From contig DASSMB010000087.1 of NCBI GenBank assembly GCA_035689095.1, forward strand, positions 1-14,456: 14,456 nucleotides of DNA. Direction: 5' to 3'. Within the stretch, counting starts at the first letter, position 1, and every line of letters starts with the position of its first letter. Of this stretch, positions 1 through 6,407 are shown piece by piece. The notes below the pieces were generated by a model. It made no database searches, had not been told where the DNA came from, and saw only the letters and a list, made by a program, of their open reading frames with translations. Both the position numbers and the translations under genes were made by a program. The stretch is from JACDDK01 sp035689095 (lineage in GTDB: Bacteria > Actinomycetota > Rubrobacteria > Rubrobacterales > Rubrobacteraceae).

Positions 1-494
1 GCGATCGGGTCGAAGTCCACGTACTCTCCGTGGAACTCCGGCTCGTCTTTGGTCCAGATCTCTATCATGGCCCGTAGACGCTCGTCTAGCAGCCTCCCGC
101 GGGTTCGCGGGTCGGTGCCGTGGTTCTCCATCTCCTCCCGGTTCCAACCCACACCGACGCCGAAGACCATCCGTCCCCCGGATACGAGGTCGAGGCTAGC
201 GACCTCCTTGGCGGTGATGATCGGGTCCCGCTCGACGATCAGGGCTACCCCGGTTCCGAGCAGCAGCCGTTCGGTCGCTGCGGCCGCGGCGGTTAGCGTG
301 ATAAAGGGATCGAGGGTCCGGTAGTACTTTAGCGGCAGCTCTCCACCACCGGGATAGGGAGACTTCCGGCTGAGCGGGATGTGGGTGTGCTCGGCGATGA
401 ACAAAGAGTCGAAGCCGCGCTCCTCGATCGCCCGGGCTAGTGTCCCCGGCGCGATCCCCTCGTCGGTCACGAACGTCGAGATACCGAACCTCAT
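1..494 (-). CDS. LLM-class (luciferase-like) F420/flavin-dependent oxidoreductase, C-terminus cut by window edge
   Basis: This is the N-terminal ~164 residues of a luciferase-like monooxygenase-fold enzyme; the rest lies left of the window. The protein begins MRFGISTFVTDEG, then has FDSLFIAEHTHIP, a block on how rates are averaged over the barrel core ending LLLGTGVALIVERDP, and VSGGRMVFGVGVGWNREEM, which is the characteristic glycine-rich strand of LLM enzymes that bind F420 or FMN. RLLDERLRAMIEIWTKDEPEFHGEYVDFDPI follows in pieces typical of the Rv2161c-like F420 subgroup. The start is the ATG at 494; no strong ribosome binding site precedes it, so a leaderless or weakly initiated message is possible. 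The cofactor (F420 rather than FMN) is inferred from family resemblance only and the substrate cannot be told. A fragment of a related gene lies just upstream in the opposite orientation. Confidence 0.88.
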   Translation of the reverse strand, partial: MRFGISTFVTDEGIAPGTLARAIEERGFDSLFIAEHTHIPLSRKSPYPGGGELPLKYYRTLDPFITLTAAAAATERLLLGTGVALIVERDPIITAKEVASLDLVSGGRMVFGVGVGWNREEMENHGTDPRTRGRLLDERLRAMIEIWTKDEPEFHGEYVDFDPI

Positions 495-804
495 GCCCCC
501 ATTGAACCATACTGTCAGGGCAGGCGGAGCGGGCTACCCGCCGGACTCCGTAATGCTAAAGACGTGGTACCGCCGTTCGCGGCAGCGCAGCCGCTCGCCG
601 CGTTCATGATTGTTTGCCGGGACCATGACTTTGCCAGCCCCGCTGTGTACGGCGAGTTACATGCTACTCGCCCGAAGGGTCCGCAGGTCTCCCGTGAGCT
701 GCACCGAACGGCACTCATCAGATACGGATCGGTACTCGCCAGAGCGACCACGGGATGATCACTCTGTGCCACGGACCCGAGAAGTATTGACAAGAGCGTC
801 ACCA
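495..804. other. Gene-free stretch between LLM gene and LLM fragment
   Basis: About 310 bases with no convincing gene. Open frames on both strands have no recognisable domain and no ribosome binding site. One short plus-strand stretch (about 630-758) reads YGELHATRPKGPQVSREL, faintly reminiscent of the helical region of IS3-type integrases, but the match is too weak to call. The N-terminal part of the LLM fragment that follows should have lain here and is missing, so the stretch is probably scrambled remnant DNA. Confidence 0.4.
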
Positions 805-1128
805 GCCGGGTGGCTCCCCCAGGAGTTCGAAGCCCTCGGTATACCCTTCCACAAACGCGGAGCCCTGCTGGACGAGTACGTCGAGGCGATGCGCGTCCTC
901 TGGACCTCGGACGGACCGGCTAGTTTCCGCGGTCCCACAGTCCACCGATAACGTGCTCTGTGAGCCGAAGCCCGTCCAACGGCCCCATCCCCCGCTCTGG
1001 ATCGGCGGCGGCAGCGAGACCGCCCTGCGTCGCGCGGCGAAGCCGGGCTCGGCCTGGCACCCGAGCAGCAAACACTCCGAGACCCTGACAGAGAAGATCG
1101 CCATGCTCCGCCGGTTGTCAGCCGTGGA
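805..1128 (+). pseudogene. Broken LLM-class oxidoreductase fragment (middle/C-terminal part, frameshifted)
   Basis: Two frames together give a clear luciferase-like oxidoreductase segment. The first (to the TAA at 949-951) reads AGWLPQEFEALGIPFHKRG, then ALLDEYVEAMRVLWTSDG and FRGPTVH. The second, from GTG 953, reads VLCEPKPVQRPHPPLWIGGG, then SETALRRAAKPGSAWHPSS up to IAMLRRLSAVEG. Restoring two bases before CGATAACGTG (about 944) would give the family-typical H-F-D-N-V, so a 2-base deletion is the simplest lesion. The N-terminal ~100 residues are absent and the C-terminus stops abruptly near 1128, where a minus-strand pseudogene begins. It belongs to the same family as the gene at 1-494 but is not an obvious recent copy. 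It is certainly non-functional as it stands. Confidence 0.8.
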
Positions 1129-1132
1129 GGGT

Positions 1133-1686
1133 CACAGCCGCAGTCGAAGCCGATGGCCTCCATGCGGTTCACGTCGTCCTTTATCAGCACGCCGTTCTCA
1201 TCCACCTCGTAGCCCTGCTGCGGCCAGGAGAGGGAGACGTCGAAGGCCGGCTCCAACTCGTCGTAGAGCTTGAGGAGCAGGTCGTGTCTAAGGCCGTGCT
1301 CGGCGGCGCGCTCCTCATCCGTCAGGCGCGGCATGTCGTAGACGTACCCGAGATCCGGCAACGCGAATAAGTAGTAGTCGAGGCCCGCCAGCAAGTGAGC
1401 GAGCACCCTGCGAGACGGAAGGGCCGCTTCAAGTCCCCTGCTCTTGAGCCTGAGCGCGGTCAGGACCTCCGCGTAGGTGGGAGCGTCGTCGCCCTCCAGT
1501 TCCTCGGGCGAGTACTCGCGTACCCGGGAGTAGACGTCCACTACCTCGGCCGCCGCACGGCACCGGTCCTCCTCGTCTCCGTCAGACAGCACCACCGCGA
1601 TGGCCACGTGTCCCATGAGCGCGTACTTGAAGGAGGCGCAGGCTGCGCTCCTCGTCCGTCACATCGGGCGGCCGTGTATCCTTCAT
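1133..1686 (-). pseudogene. Truncated, frameshifted gene of unknown function
   Basis: The minus strand carries a coherent acidic, helical sequence that I do not recognise. It starts at ATG 1686 (MKDTRPPDVTDEERSLRLL), then changes frame near 1628-1636 (one extra base) into KYALMGHVAIAVVLSDGDEE. It continues through AAEVVDVYSRVREYSPEEL, LAGLDYYLFALPDLGYVYD, MPRLTDEERAAEHGLRHDL and VSLSWPQQGYEVDENGVLI to EAIGFDCGCD. After that, around 1133, the frame runs into the antisense of the LLM fragment and is no longer meaningful. A downstream ATG at 1616 could start translation but has no ribosome binding site and skips residues that look genuine. Both the internal shift and the missing 3' end argue for a dead gene. 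No signal peptide or membrane segment is visible. Confidence 0.6.
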
Positions 1687-2026
1687 CCGGCTTCTCTGTT
1701 CCTCACTGCAGTCTTCCTCTCCTCGAGCCGTACACTAGATCTGGATAGATCGTCTTCGTATACCGCGCGCAGCAGCTTATTTTGCACATATACCGGGCTC
1801 CCGCGGAGCAAACCTGGCTACGTCGTCCGTCGCGGAGGCCCTGGAGCGCGGTCTGGCACGCCGCAAGCGGCTACTGGAGACACCGGAGGGAAAAGGGCGT
1901 AGGTTATCGTGAAGAGGACAATGTCTGAGTTGAGGCAGTAGTAGGCGCTGGAGACCAGCGGGTGTAGAATGAAAGGACATTAGTAGGGCATTAAAAGGGC
2001 ACGAGTGTCCGCGAAAGGGGTGCGTG
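1687..2026. other. Intergenic region upstream of the antitoxin
   Basis: About 340 bases with no intact gene. A plus-strand frame without any start codon, ending at TGA 1910-1912, reads ATSSVAEALERGLARRKRLL then ETPEGKGRRLS. It looks like the tail of a lost protein (helical, basic), but its identity is unknown. The last 100 bases are the presumed leader of the toxin-antitoxin pair and hold the palindrome at 1946-1960. Confidence 0.4.
1946..1960. promoter_or_regulatory. Possible antitoxin operator: CGCTGG-AGA-CCAGCG palindrome
   Basis: A perfect 6-bp inverted repeat with a 3-bp centre lies about 67 bases before the antitoxin start, next to TAGAAT (1965-1970), which could serve as a -10 box. 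Xre-type antitoxins usually autorepress through palindromes near their promoter, so this is a reasonable candidate site. No good -35 box at the right spacing was found, so the assignment is tentative. Confidence 0.3.
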
Positions 2027-2398
2027 ATGGAGGCACAGGTCCTGGAGCAGGCCCACCGTCAGGCGGTGGTGACGCCGGTCGGTGACGTGGTCTCTTTCTT
2101 GCAGGACCTCCTGGGGCGGCGCCTGGTCACCTACGTGGCGGGGGTAAAGGACGCGAAGACGGTCTCGCGCTGGGCGAGCGGCGAGGTGGGATCCATCCGT
2201 CAGGAGAGCGAGGAGCGCATCCGCACGGCCTACGAGGTGGCCCAGCTCCTCGTGCAGTTCGACTCGCCCAGGATAGTGAAGGCCTGGTTTATAGGTCTCA
2301 ACCCCCAGCTCGACGACGTCTCCCCCGCCGAGACGATCCGCGAAGGGAAGCTGAAGGAAGCCAAGGCTGCCGCGCGCGCCTTCGTCGCTGGTGGCTGA
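2027..2398 (+). CDS. Xre/MbcA/ParS-type antitoxin of a RES toxin-antitoxin system
   Basis: A 123-residue protein that fits the antitoxins paired with RES-domain NAD-degrading toxins. Residues ~15-60 form a helical DNA-binding part including YVAGVKDAKTVSRWASGE. Residues ~65-120 match the toxin-binding (DUF2384-like) end, with IRTAYEVAQLLVQFDSPRIV, KAWFIGLNPQLDDVSPAE, TIREGKLKEAKAAARAFV. In the family this protein both represses the operon and blocks the toxin active site with its C-terminus. The ATG at 2027 is chosen because AAAGGGG (2014-2020) sits 6 bases upstream; the GTG at 2024 would be too close. The reading frame is intact and its stop overlaps the GTG start of the toxin gene by 8 bases, indicating translational coupling. 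Since the toxin is broken, this antitoxin is probably an orphan. Confidence 0.85.
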   Translation: MEAQVLEQAHRQAVVTPVGDVVSFLQDLLGRRLVTYVAGVKDAKTVSRWASGEVGSIRQESEERIRTAYEVAQLLVQFDSPRIVKAWFIGLNPQLDDVSPAETIREGKLKEAKAAARAFVAGG

Positions 2399-3118
2399 TG
2401 CCCCACTGCCGGCCGTAAGGCTGCCCGAGTTGGTCTACCGTGTGGCGCGCGGCCTCGACGCCTTCGCGCCGCCGGACTGGGCCTACGCGCTCCCGGACGG
2501 CACCTTCGGCAACCGTTTCGACGACCCTGCGGCCGCCGACAAGGGTGTGCCGGAAGAGGAACGCTACCGGGCGGTTTACTGCGCTACCGAGCGAGCAGGC
2601 GCGTTCGGGGAGACCATAGCGCGTTTCAGGCCGAGCATGGAGTTGCTCGCTGGGCTTGAGGAGGTCGAGGACGACGAGCCTCTGGACCCGGAGCTTCGCG
2701 GAGGGGTTGTCCCCGAGGAGTGGCGTCTGAGCCGCCGCGCGCGGGCTCCACCAGGCTCGCCCCCGGCCTGCTGTTCGCCGATCTCACCGCTCCAGAGACC
2801 ATGCGTGTCCTGCGAAAGAACCTAGCCGCGGTGGCGGAGAAGCTCGGCCTCGAGGACCTGGACCTGAGCGCGGTGACCGGACCGCACCGTCGCCTGACCC
2901 AGGAGGCCGCGAGATACGTCTACGATCTGGAAGATTCTTCAGGTAGTCTCGCCTTCGCTGGTATACGCTACATCTCGCGTCTGAACCCATCCTAAGAGTT
3001 GTGGGCGGTCTTCCACGACCGCATGCGCCACGAACCGGGCGAGGTGGCCGAGCCGATCAGGGCGGAAGATCCCGGCCTCGTGGAGGCTGCCACCCTCCTC
3101 GGTCTTCGGGTAGAGTAA
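2391..3118 (+). pseudogene. RES-domain toxin, disrupted by a frameshift and an in-frame stop
   Basis: RES toxins are ADP-ribosyl-transferase-like enzymes that destroy cellular NAD+. The N-terminal frame (GTG 2391) gives LVYRVARGLDAFAPPDW, GTFGNRFDDP and ERYRAVYCATERAGAFGETI, carrying the family's key arginines and the A-x-x-E block. Around 2736-2745, in a CGCCGCGCGCGGG run, one base is missing and the sense passes to another frame: TRLAPGLLFADLTAPETM, LEDLDLSAVTGPHRRLTQEA, SLAFAGIRYISRLNPS. There TAA (2993-2995) interrupts what continues in the same frame as ELWAVFHDRMRHEPGEVAEP to LLGLRVE and a final TAA at 3116-3118. With both lesions repaired the protein would be ~242 residues, normal for the family. 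The last stop falls within the inverted repeat of the adjoining IS, so the natural terminus may have been altered. Confidence 0.82.
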
Positions 3119-3134
3119 CCCGAGTTGCCCCCTA
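3115..3134 (+). repeat. Left terminal inverted repeat of the IS982-type element
   Basis: Twenty bases starting GTAACCCGAG and ending TTGCCCCCTA, exactly complementary to 4029-4048. The first three bases may belong to the flank. The repeat supplies the TAA that ends the RES toxin frame. Confidence 0.85.
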
Positions 3135-3149
3135 TCCCAGTAAACAATA

Positions 3150-3196
3150 TCCTCCCGATCCGAAGGCCGCCTAAAACCTTCTCTGGATCGGGAGGA
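3150..3196 (+). promoter_or_regulatory. Hairpin sequestering the transposase ribosome binding site
   Basis: TCCTCCCGATCC (3150-3161) pairs perfectly with GGATCGGGAGGA (3185-3196), and GAAGG (3162-3166) pairs with CCTTC (3177-3181) inside it, separated by a 3-base bulge. The Shine-Dalgarno sequence GGGAGGA (3190-3196), 4 bases before the transposase ATG at 3201, is wholly within the 3' arm. In RNA read in from outside, the hairpin would hide the ribosome binding site. IS10, IS50 and other elements use such structures to stop expression from neighbouring promoters; the role here is inferred from that precedent. Confidence 0.75.
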
Positions 3197-3200
3197 CGAG

Positions 3201-4031
3201 ATGGAAGATACCATAACCACCACCTACTACCTCTGCGACGAGTTCTTGAAGGCCGTCGGCCACCGCGACGACCCACAAGCCCGTCTGTCCACCGCCGAGG
3301 TAATGACCGTACCCCTGGTGGCCTGCACCTTCTTCTCCGGCAACCTCGAGGCGAGCCGCGCGTTTTTGGATGGGTACGGATACATAGAGAAGACGATCTC
3401 CAAAAGCCGTTTCAACCGTCGGCTGCATGCCATAGACTCCTGCCTCTGGGAGGGTCTCTTCGCACTCTTGGCTGAAGTCTTCAAGCATGAGCACTCCGAG
3501 CGAACCTACGTGGTGCACTCCTTGCCGGTCGCCGTGTGTGACAACATCCGCATCCGCCGCTGCCGGCTCTATCCTCCGGAAGAACACGGAGGAGCGTTCC
3601 GCGGCTACATCGCCAGCAAGCGGCGCTACTTCTACGGCCTGCGCGTGCATCTGGTGGTCACGGGGGCGGGCGAGCCGGTAGAGTTCTCCTTGGCGGCGGG
3701 CGCGCAAGCCGACGTGAGCGTGTTCAAGAACCTGGGATTAGATCTGCCAGTAGGCTCGACCATCTTGGCCGACAAGGCCTACACCGACTACGACTACGAA
3801 GATCTCCTGGAAGAGGTTGGCCTGCACCTCAAGGCCCAGCGCAAGAAGAACTCCAAGAGGCCGATGCCTATGTGGGAGGAGTTCTTGGGCAAGTCCATCC
3901 GCCAATACATCGAGACGGTGTTCAGCCGGCTGAGCGCCTTATTCGCCAGGAAGATCCACGCGGTCACACCGAGGGGCTTCGAGCTAAAGATCGCCTGCTT
4001 CCTGCTAGCCTTCTCCATTCAGTGCCTTTAG
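3201..4031 (+). CDS. IS982-family DDE transposase (possibly catalytically dead)
   Basis: A 276-residue transposase of normal length for the family, starting at ATG 3201 after GGGAGGA. The N-terminal ~90 residues resemble the IS982 helical DNA-binding region (RLSTAEVMTVPLVACTFF). The catalytic part follows in family order: YVVHSLPVAVCDNIRIRRC, GYIASKRRYFYGLRVHLVV, AGAQADVSVFKNLGLDLPVG, ILADKAYTDYDYEDLLEEVG, LHLKAQRKKNSKRP, and the final acidic helix SIRQYIETVFSRL. The DK of ADKAY and the E of YIETVF fit the second and third DDE residues. The first block is normally V/I-D-S-x-P, but here codon 106 (3516-3518) is CAC, histidine, instead of GAC. If that alignment is right the enzyme cannot cut DNA. 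The frame is otherwise undamaged, and the stop TAG lies in the right inverted repeat. Confidence 0.9.
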   Translation: MEDTITTTYYLCDEFLKAVGHRDDPQARLSTAEVMTVPLVACTFFSGNLEASRAFLDGYGYIEKTISKSRFNRRLHAIDSCLWEGLFALLAEVFKHEHSERTYVVHSLPVAVCDNIRIRRCRLYPPEEHGGAFRGYIASKRRYFYGLRVHLVVTGAGEPVEFSLAAGAQADVSVFKNLGLDLPVGSTILADKAYTDYDYEDLLEEVGLHLKAQRKKNSKRPMPMWEEFLGKSIRQYIETVFSRLSALFARKIHAVTPRGFELKIACFLLAFSIQCL

Positions 4032-4048
4032 GGGGCAACTCGGGTTAC
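4029..4048 (-). repeat. Right terminal inverted repeat of the IS982-type element
   Basis: Perfect 20-base reverse complement of 3115-3134 (TAGGGGGCAA then CTCGGGTTAC). The first three bases are the stop codon of the transposase gene. Confidence 0.85.
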
Positions 4049-4090
4049 ATTAGCAGGCGAGCGTCGAGAGGGGCTTACAATTCACCAAGC

Positions 4091-4108
4091 TCCTCTAGGT
4101 CCTCTAGG
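4091..4108. repeat. Tandem 9-bp repeat over the gntR stop codon
   Basis: TCCTCTAGG occurs twice in succession. Each copy contains CTA in the minus-strand frame, so the regulator gene ends in one TAG and meets another 9 bases later. Probably a small slippage duplication; no function is apparent. Confidence 0.6.
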
Positions 4109-4856
4109 CTCCCGGACGCGCGTCGGCGGCACGCTCGCTCTTGGCGAGCGATCCCCCGAATACCTTGATGAGCTGCTCCCTGGCCCTGTCCAGGTGCTCA
4201 TCGCAAGCCTCCTCCGCCCTTCTCGCGTCGAGCGACTCTATGGCCCGGAACAGCTTTTCATGATCGCCATAGAGATCCTCGAGCGAAGACCGCGAGGTGT
4301 AGATCTTGTCCACCTCGAGCCTGAATATCAGGCCGAGTACGGCGGCGTAGCTTACGAAGACGCGATGAAGCCTCCCGTTCCCGCTCAGCAGGCAGAGCCG
4401 CTCGTGGAAGGCCAGATCCAGCTTCGTGAAGAGGGTTCGATCTCCTTCGTCGGCCGCGCGCTCGAGCTGGTGGAGGATCTCGCGTAGCTCGTCAAGGGCC
4501 GCGAGATCCTTGCTGGTAATAATCAGGCGCGCCGCTCTTCCCTCGATCGCGGCGCGCAGATCGTAGATCTCCCGCACGTCCTCAATCGTAAGATCGATGA
4601 CAAAAGAACCACGCCGCGGCTCCTCCCGCACGAGCCCCTCAGCCCGAAGCTGCCTGAGCGCCTCCCTTACCGGCCCCCGGCTGATCTCGAGCCGCTTCGC
4701 GATCTTCGCCTCCACGAGCCGCTCCCCCAATCCGAAATCACCCGCAAGGATCCTCTCCCGCAGCAAATCCGTCGCCCTGTCCGAGAGCGTTTCGGCCCGA
4801 CGCAACGGCCCGAGACTGCCGTTGTCCCCCACCTCGATGCCCCCAGCCTCCGTCAT
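4104..4856 (-). CDS. GntR-family transcriptional regulator, FadR/FCD subfamily
   Basis: A 250-residue repressor-type regulator, normal for the family. Residues ~22-87 are the winged helix (SDRATDLLRERILAGDFGLG, then ISRGPVREALRQLRAEGLV with the wing EEPRRGSFV). Residues ~93-230 are the all-helical FCD ligand domain. D147 and H151 (in KLDLAFHERL), H199 (YGDHEKLF) and H221 (CDEHLDRA) fit the metal-binding set that in FCD proteins holds a metal ion contacting a carboxylate ligand. The ATG at 4856 is preceded by AGGAGGAG (complement of 4863-4870) at good spacing. The gene is divergent from the permease operon, and palindromes in the 129-base gap are likely its operator, so it probably controls both directions. 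An effector that is a substrate or intermediate of the operon is inferred, not shown. Confidence 0.9.
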   Translation of the reverse strand: MTEAGGIEVGDNGSLGPLRRAETLSDRATDLLRERILAGDFGLGERLVEAKIAKRLEISRGPVREALRQLRAEGLVREEPRRGSFVIDLTIEDVREIYDLRAAIEGRAARLIITSKDLAALDELREILHQLERAADEGDRTLFTKLDLAFHERLCLLSGNGRLHRVFVSYAAVLGLIFRLEVDKIYTSRSSLEDLYGDHEKLFRAIESLDARRAEEACDEHLDRAREQLIKVFGGSLAKSERAADARPGA

Positions 4857-4907
4857 CTATTACTCCTCCTACGTACGAGCCACACATAGTATTACAAATC
4901 TTTTTTA

Positions 4908-4927
4908 GTAAACTGTTGACAGTTTAC
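4908..4927. promoter_or_regulatory. Likely FCD-regulator operator: GTAAACTGT-TG-ACAGTTTAC
   Basis: A perfect 9+9 inverted repeat with a 2-base centre overlaps the -35 box (4916-4921) of the permease promoter. AT-rich short palindromes of this size between a divergent FCD regulator and its target operon are standard for the family. Binding here would block RNA polymerase; release by a ligand would induce the operon. Confidence 0.7.
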
Positions 4928-4944
4928 AGTAAACATTTTACTAT
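4916..4944 (+). promoter_or_regulatory. Sigma-70-type promoter of the permease operon
   Basis: TTGACA (4916-4921) and TACTAT (4939-4944) are separated by exactly 17 bases. This is close to the vegetative consensus and stands out in GC-rich surroundings. Transcription should begin near 4951, leaving a leader of about 35 bases before ATG 4986 with ribosome binding site AAGGAGG (4971-4977). Two palindromes overlap it, so it is probably tightly repressed. Confidence 0.75.
4928..4942. promoter_or_regulatory. Second palindrome AGTAAA-CAT-TTTACT within the promoter spacer
   Basis: A perfect 6-bp inverted repeat with a 3-base centre directly follows the 4908-4927 palindrome and runs into the -10 box. 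It shares the AGTAAAC/GTTTAC half-site, so three half-sites repeat across 4907-4942. It may be a second operator for cooperative binding, or part of one extended site. Confidence 0.5.
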
Positions 4945-4985
4945 GCTCTTCGGTACGGGTCAACGGGTCGAAGGAGGCAGGAACC

Positions 4986-6407
4986 ATGACGCTCTCGCCG
5001 GGAGACAATCCCGAAGCACGCAGCCGGTTGGAGGAGCTTGGCTATTCTCAGGAGCTCAAGCGGCGGCTCAAGATGTGGCACGTGGTGGGGCTTGCGATGG
5101 CCGACGTCTCGCCGACGATGGCGGTGTTGTTCCTCACGGCGGGGGTCTTCTTCGTTGGCGGGACCTTCGCGCTGGGCGCTAACCTGATCCTGGCGGTCGT
5201 GGTGGTGTTGATCGCTCTGTGCCTGGCGGAGTTGGCGGCCATGTACCCTATAGCGGGCGGGATGTACTCGCTGGTGCGTTATGTGTTGCCGGGCCCGATC
5301 ACCTGGATCACGATGTTTAACTACCTGCTGCAGGGGATCGTGATCCCGGCGAGCATCGCCTTGGGGGTCGCGACCTTCCTTCAGGACCTCGTCCCCGCCC
5401 TCGACGCGTTGCCCGTGCCGCTGCTCGCCCTGATCTCCCTGGCGGTCGCCACTGTCATAGCCCTGATGACCATCGAGGTCGGGGCCTGGCTGACCTTCAT
5501 CATGGTGGTCGTCGAGCTCGTAGTCCTCGGCCTGGTCACCGTCGCCGCCTTCGCCAACCCGAATCAGAACCTCGCCGAGGTCGTCTTCCATCCGGTCGTG
5601 TTGCATGATGGCTCGCTCGCGGCGGTTGGCTTCGGGGTCATGCTCGCCACGCTGGCGCCGGCCTTCAACGTCATCAATGGCTACGACGCCACTCTGGGGT
5701 TCTCGGAGGAGATGATCGGCGGGGAGCGCTCGATCCCGAAGGCGGTAGTCAGCGCGGCCGTTCTGGCCTCGCTGTTCATCATTGTGCCCCTAATCGCCGC
5801 CGTGGTGGCCGCGCCGGACCTGAAGGCATTCTTCAACGCGGACGCACCCATCGTCTACTCCGTGGAGCAGGCGATGGGCCGGGGGGCGGGCATGATCGTC
5901 GACTTCGGCGCCTCGATCGCCCTCTTCAACGCCATGCTCTCCCTGCTCATGTACTTCGGCCGCGGTGTGTACACGACCGGCCGCGACGGCATATGGCCCC
6001 CGCCCGTGAGCCGCGTCCTCGCCCGGGTGAACCGCTTCGGGGTCCCCGCCGCCGGCGTCCTCGCTCTTGCGGTGCCCGCCGCGATCCTCATCTTCCTCAC
6101 GGCGCTCGACTTCCTGATTATCTTCGCCGGCACCATGATCGCCGCCGTCTACTTCTGTATCGGCCTTGCCGCCCTCTGGAGCCGCATCTCGCAGAGGGAC
6201 GAGCCGCGCCCCTACAGGATGCCGCTCTGGCCGCTCACCCCCATAGTGGTGGTCGTCTTCACGGGCGTCGCGCTGGTGCTGCAGGGGAGCGAGTACCTGA
6301 TCGCCGAGCTGGTCCTCGCCGCCGTCGCGGTCGCGCTATGGGCGGTCTCGAAGACCTGGTCCGGCGCCCAGAGGTCCACCGAGACCCCGGCCGAGGCCGA
6401 GCGTTGA
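4986..6407 (+). CDS. APC-superfamily amino acid/amine permease
   Basis: A 473-residue integral membrane protein with twelve hydrophobic segments, roughly at residues 32-53, 62-88, 105-132, 143-163, 168-190, 211-233, 255-278, 304-330, 352-373, 374-397, 415-435 and 438-459. The first segment follows MWHVVGLAMADVSPTMA, the glycine/serine-broken TM1 of the family, and IAGGMYSLVRYVLPGP follows TM2; GYDATLGFSEEMIGGER after TM6 is the usual conserved loop. Such proteins import amino acids, amines or related small nitrogen compounds by proton or sodium coupling. It is the first gene of the operon, with ribosome binding site AAGGAGG at 4971-4977. With a creatininase-type enzyme encoded three genes later, a cyclic amide or related compound is a plausible substrate, but specificity cannot be read from the sequence. 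Confidence 0.9.
   Translation: MTLSPGDNPEARSRLEELGYSQELKRRLKMWHVVGLAMADVSPTMAVLFLTAGVFFVGGTFALGANLILAVVVVLIALCLAELAAMYPIAGGMYSLVRYVLPGPITWITMFNYLLQGIVIPASIALGVATFLQDLVPALDALPVPLLALISLAVATVIALMTIEVGAWLTFIMVVVELVVLGLVTVAAFANPNQNLAEVVFHPVVLHDGSLAAVGFGVMLATLAPAFNVINGYDATLGFSEEMIGGERSIPKAVVSAAVLASLFIIVPLIAAVVAAPDLKAFFNADAPIVYSVEQAMGRGAGMIVDFGASIALFNAMLSLLMYFGRGVYTTGRDGIWPPPVSRVLARVNRFGVPAAGVLALAVPAAILIFLTALDFLIIFAGTMIAAVYFCIGLAALWSRISQRDEPRPYRMPLWPLTPIVVVVFTGVALVLQGSEYLIAELVLAAVAVALWAVSKTWSGAQRSTETPAEAER

Larger units (their letters stand above)
3118..4045 (+). mobile_element. IS982-family insertion sequence (about 928 bp)
   Basis: A single-ORF insertion sequence bounded by perfect inverted repeats that begin ACCCGAGTTGCCCCCT, with a full-length IS982-type transposase between. 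The repeats remain complementary for three bases beyond the ACCC ends (GTA outside left, TAC outside right), so the exact ends are uncertain by 3 bases. No target duplication longer than TA is visible, although IS982 elements usually leave several bases. The left end abuts the last codon of the RES toxin and the right end lies about 58 bases from the stop of the GntR-family gene. The transposase stop codon TAG is formed by the first bases of the right repeat. Confidence 0.85.

Noticed and set aside
630..758. Possible IS3-type integrase remnant (YGELHATRPKGPQVSREL)
   Set aside because: Only one short, loosely similar stretch, without the DDE signature or flanking repeats.
1777..1980. 67-codon minus-strand open frame upstream of the antitoxin
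   Set aside because: No ribosome binding site, no recognisable motif, and it covers the presumed promoter region of the toxin-antitoxin pair.
4941..5606. 221-codon minus-strand open frame rich in D, H, Q, R
   Set aside because: Antisense to the permease N-terminal membrane segments; its composition merely mirrors hydrophobic codons.
5993..6403. N-terminal extension of the SDR gene within the permease gene
   Set aside because: The extension is Arg/Pro-rich shadow sequence; the SDR fold starts at the TTG 6404 that overlaps the permease stop.
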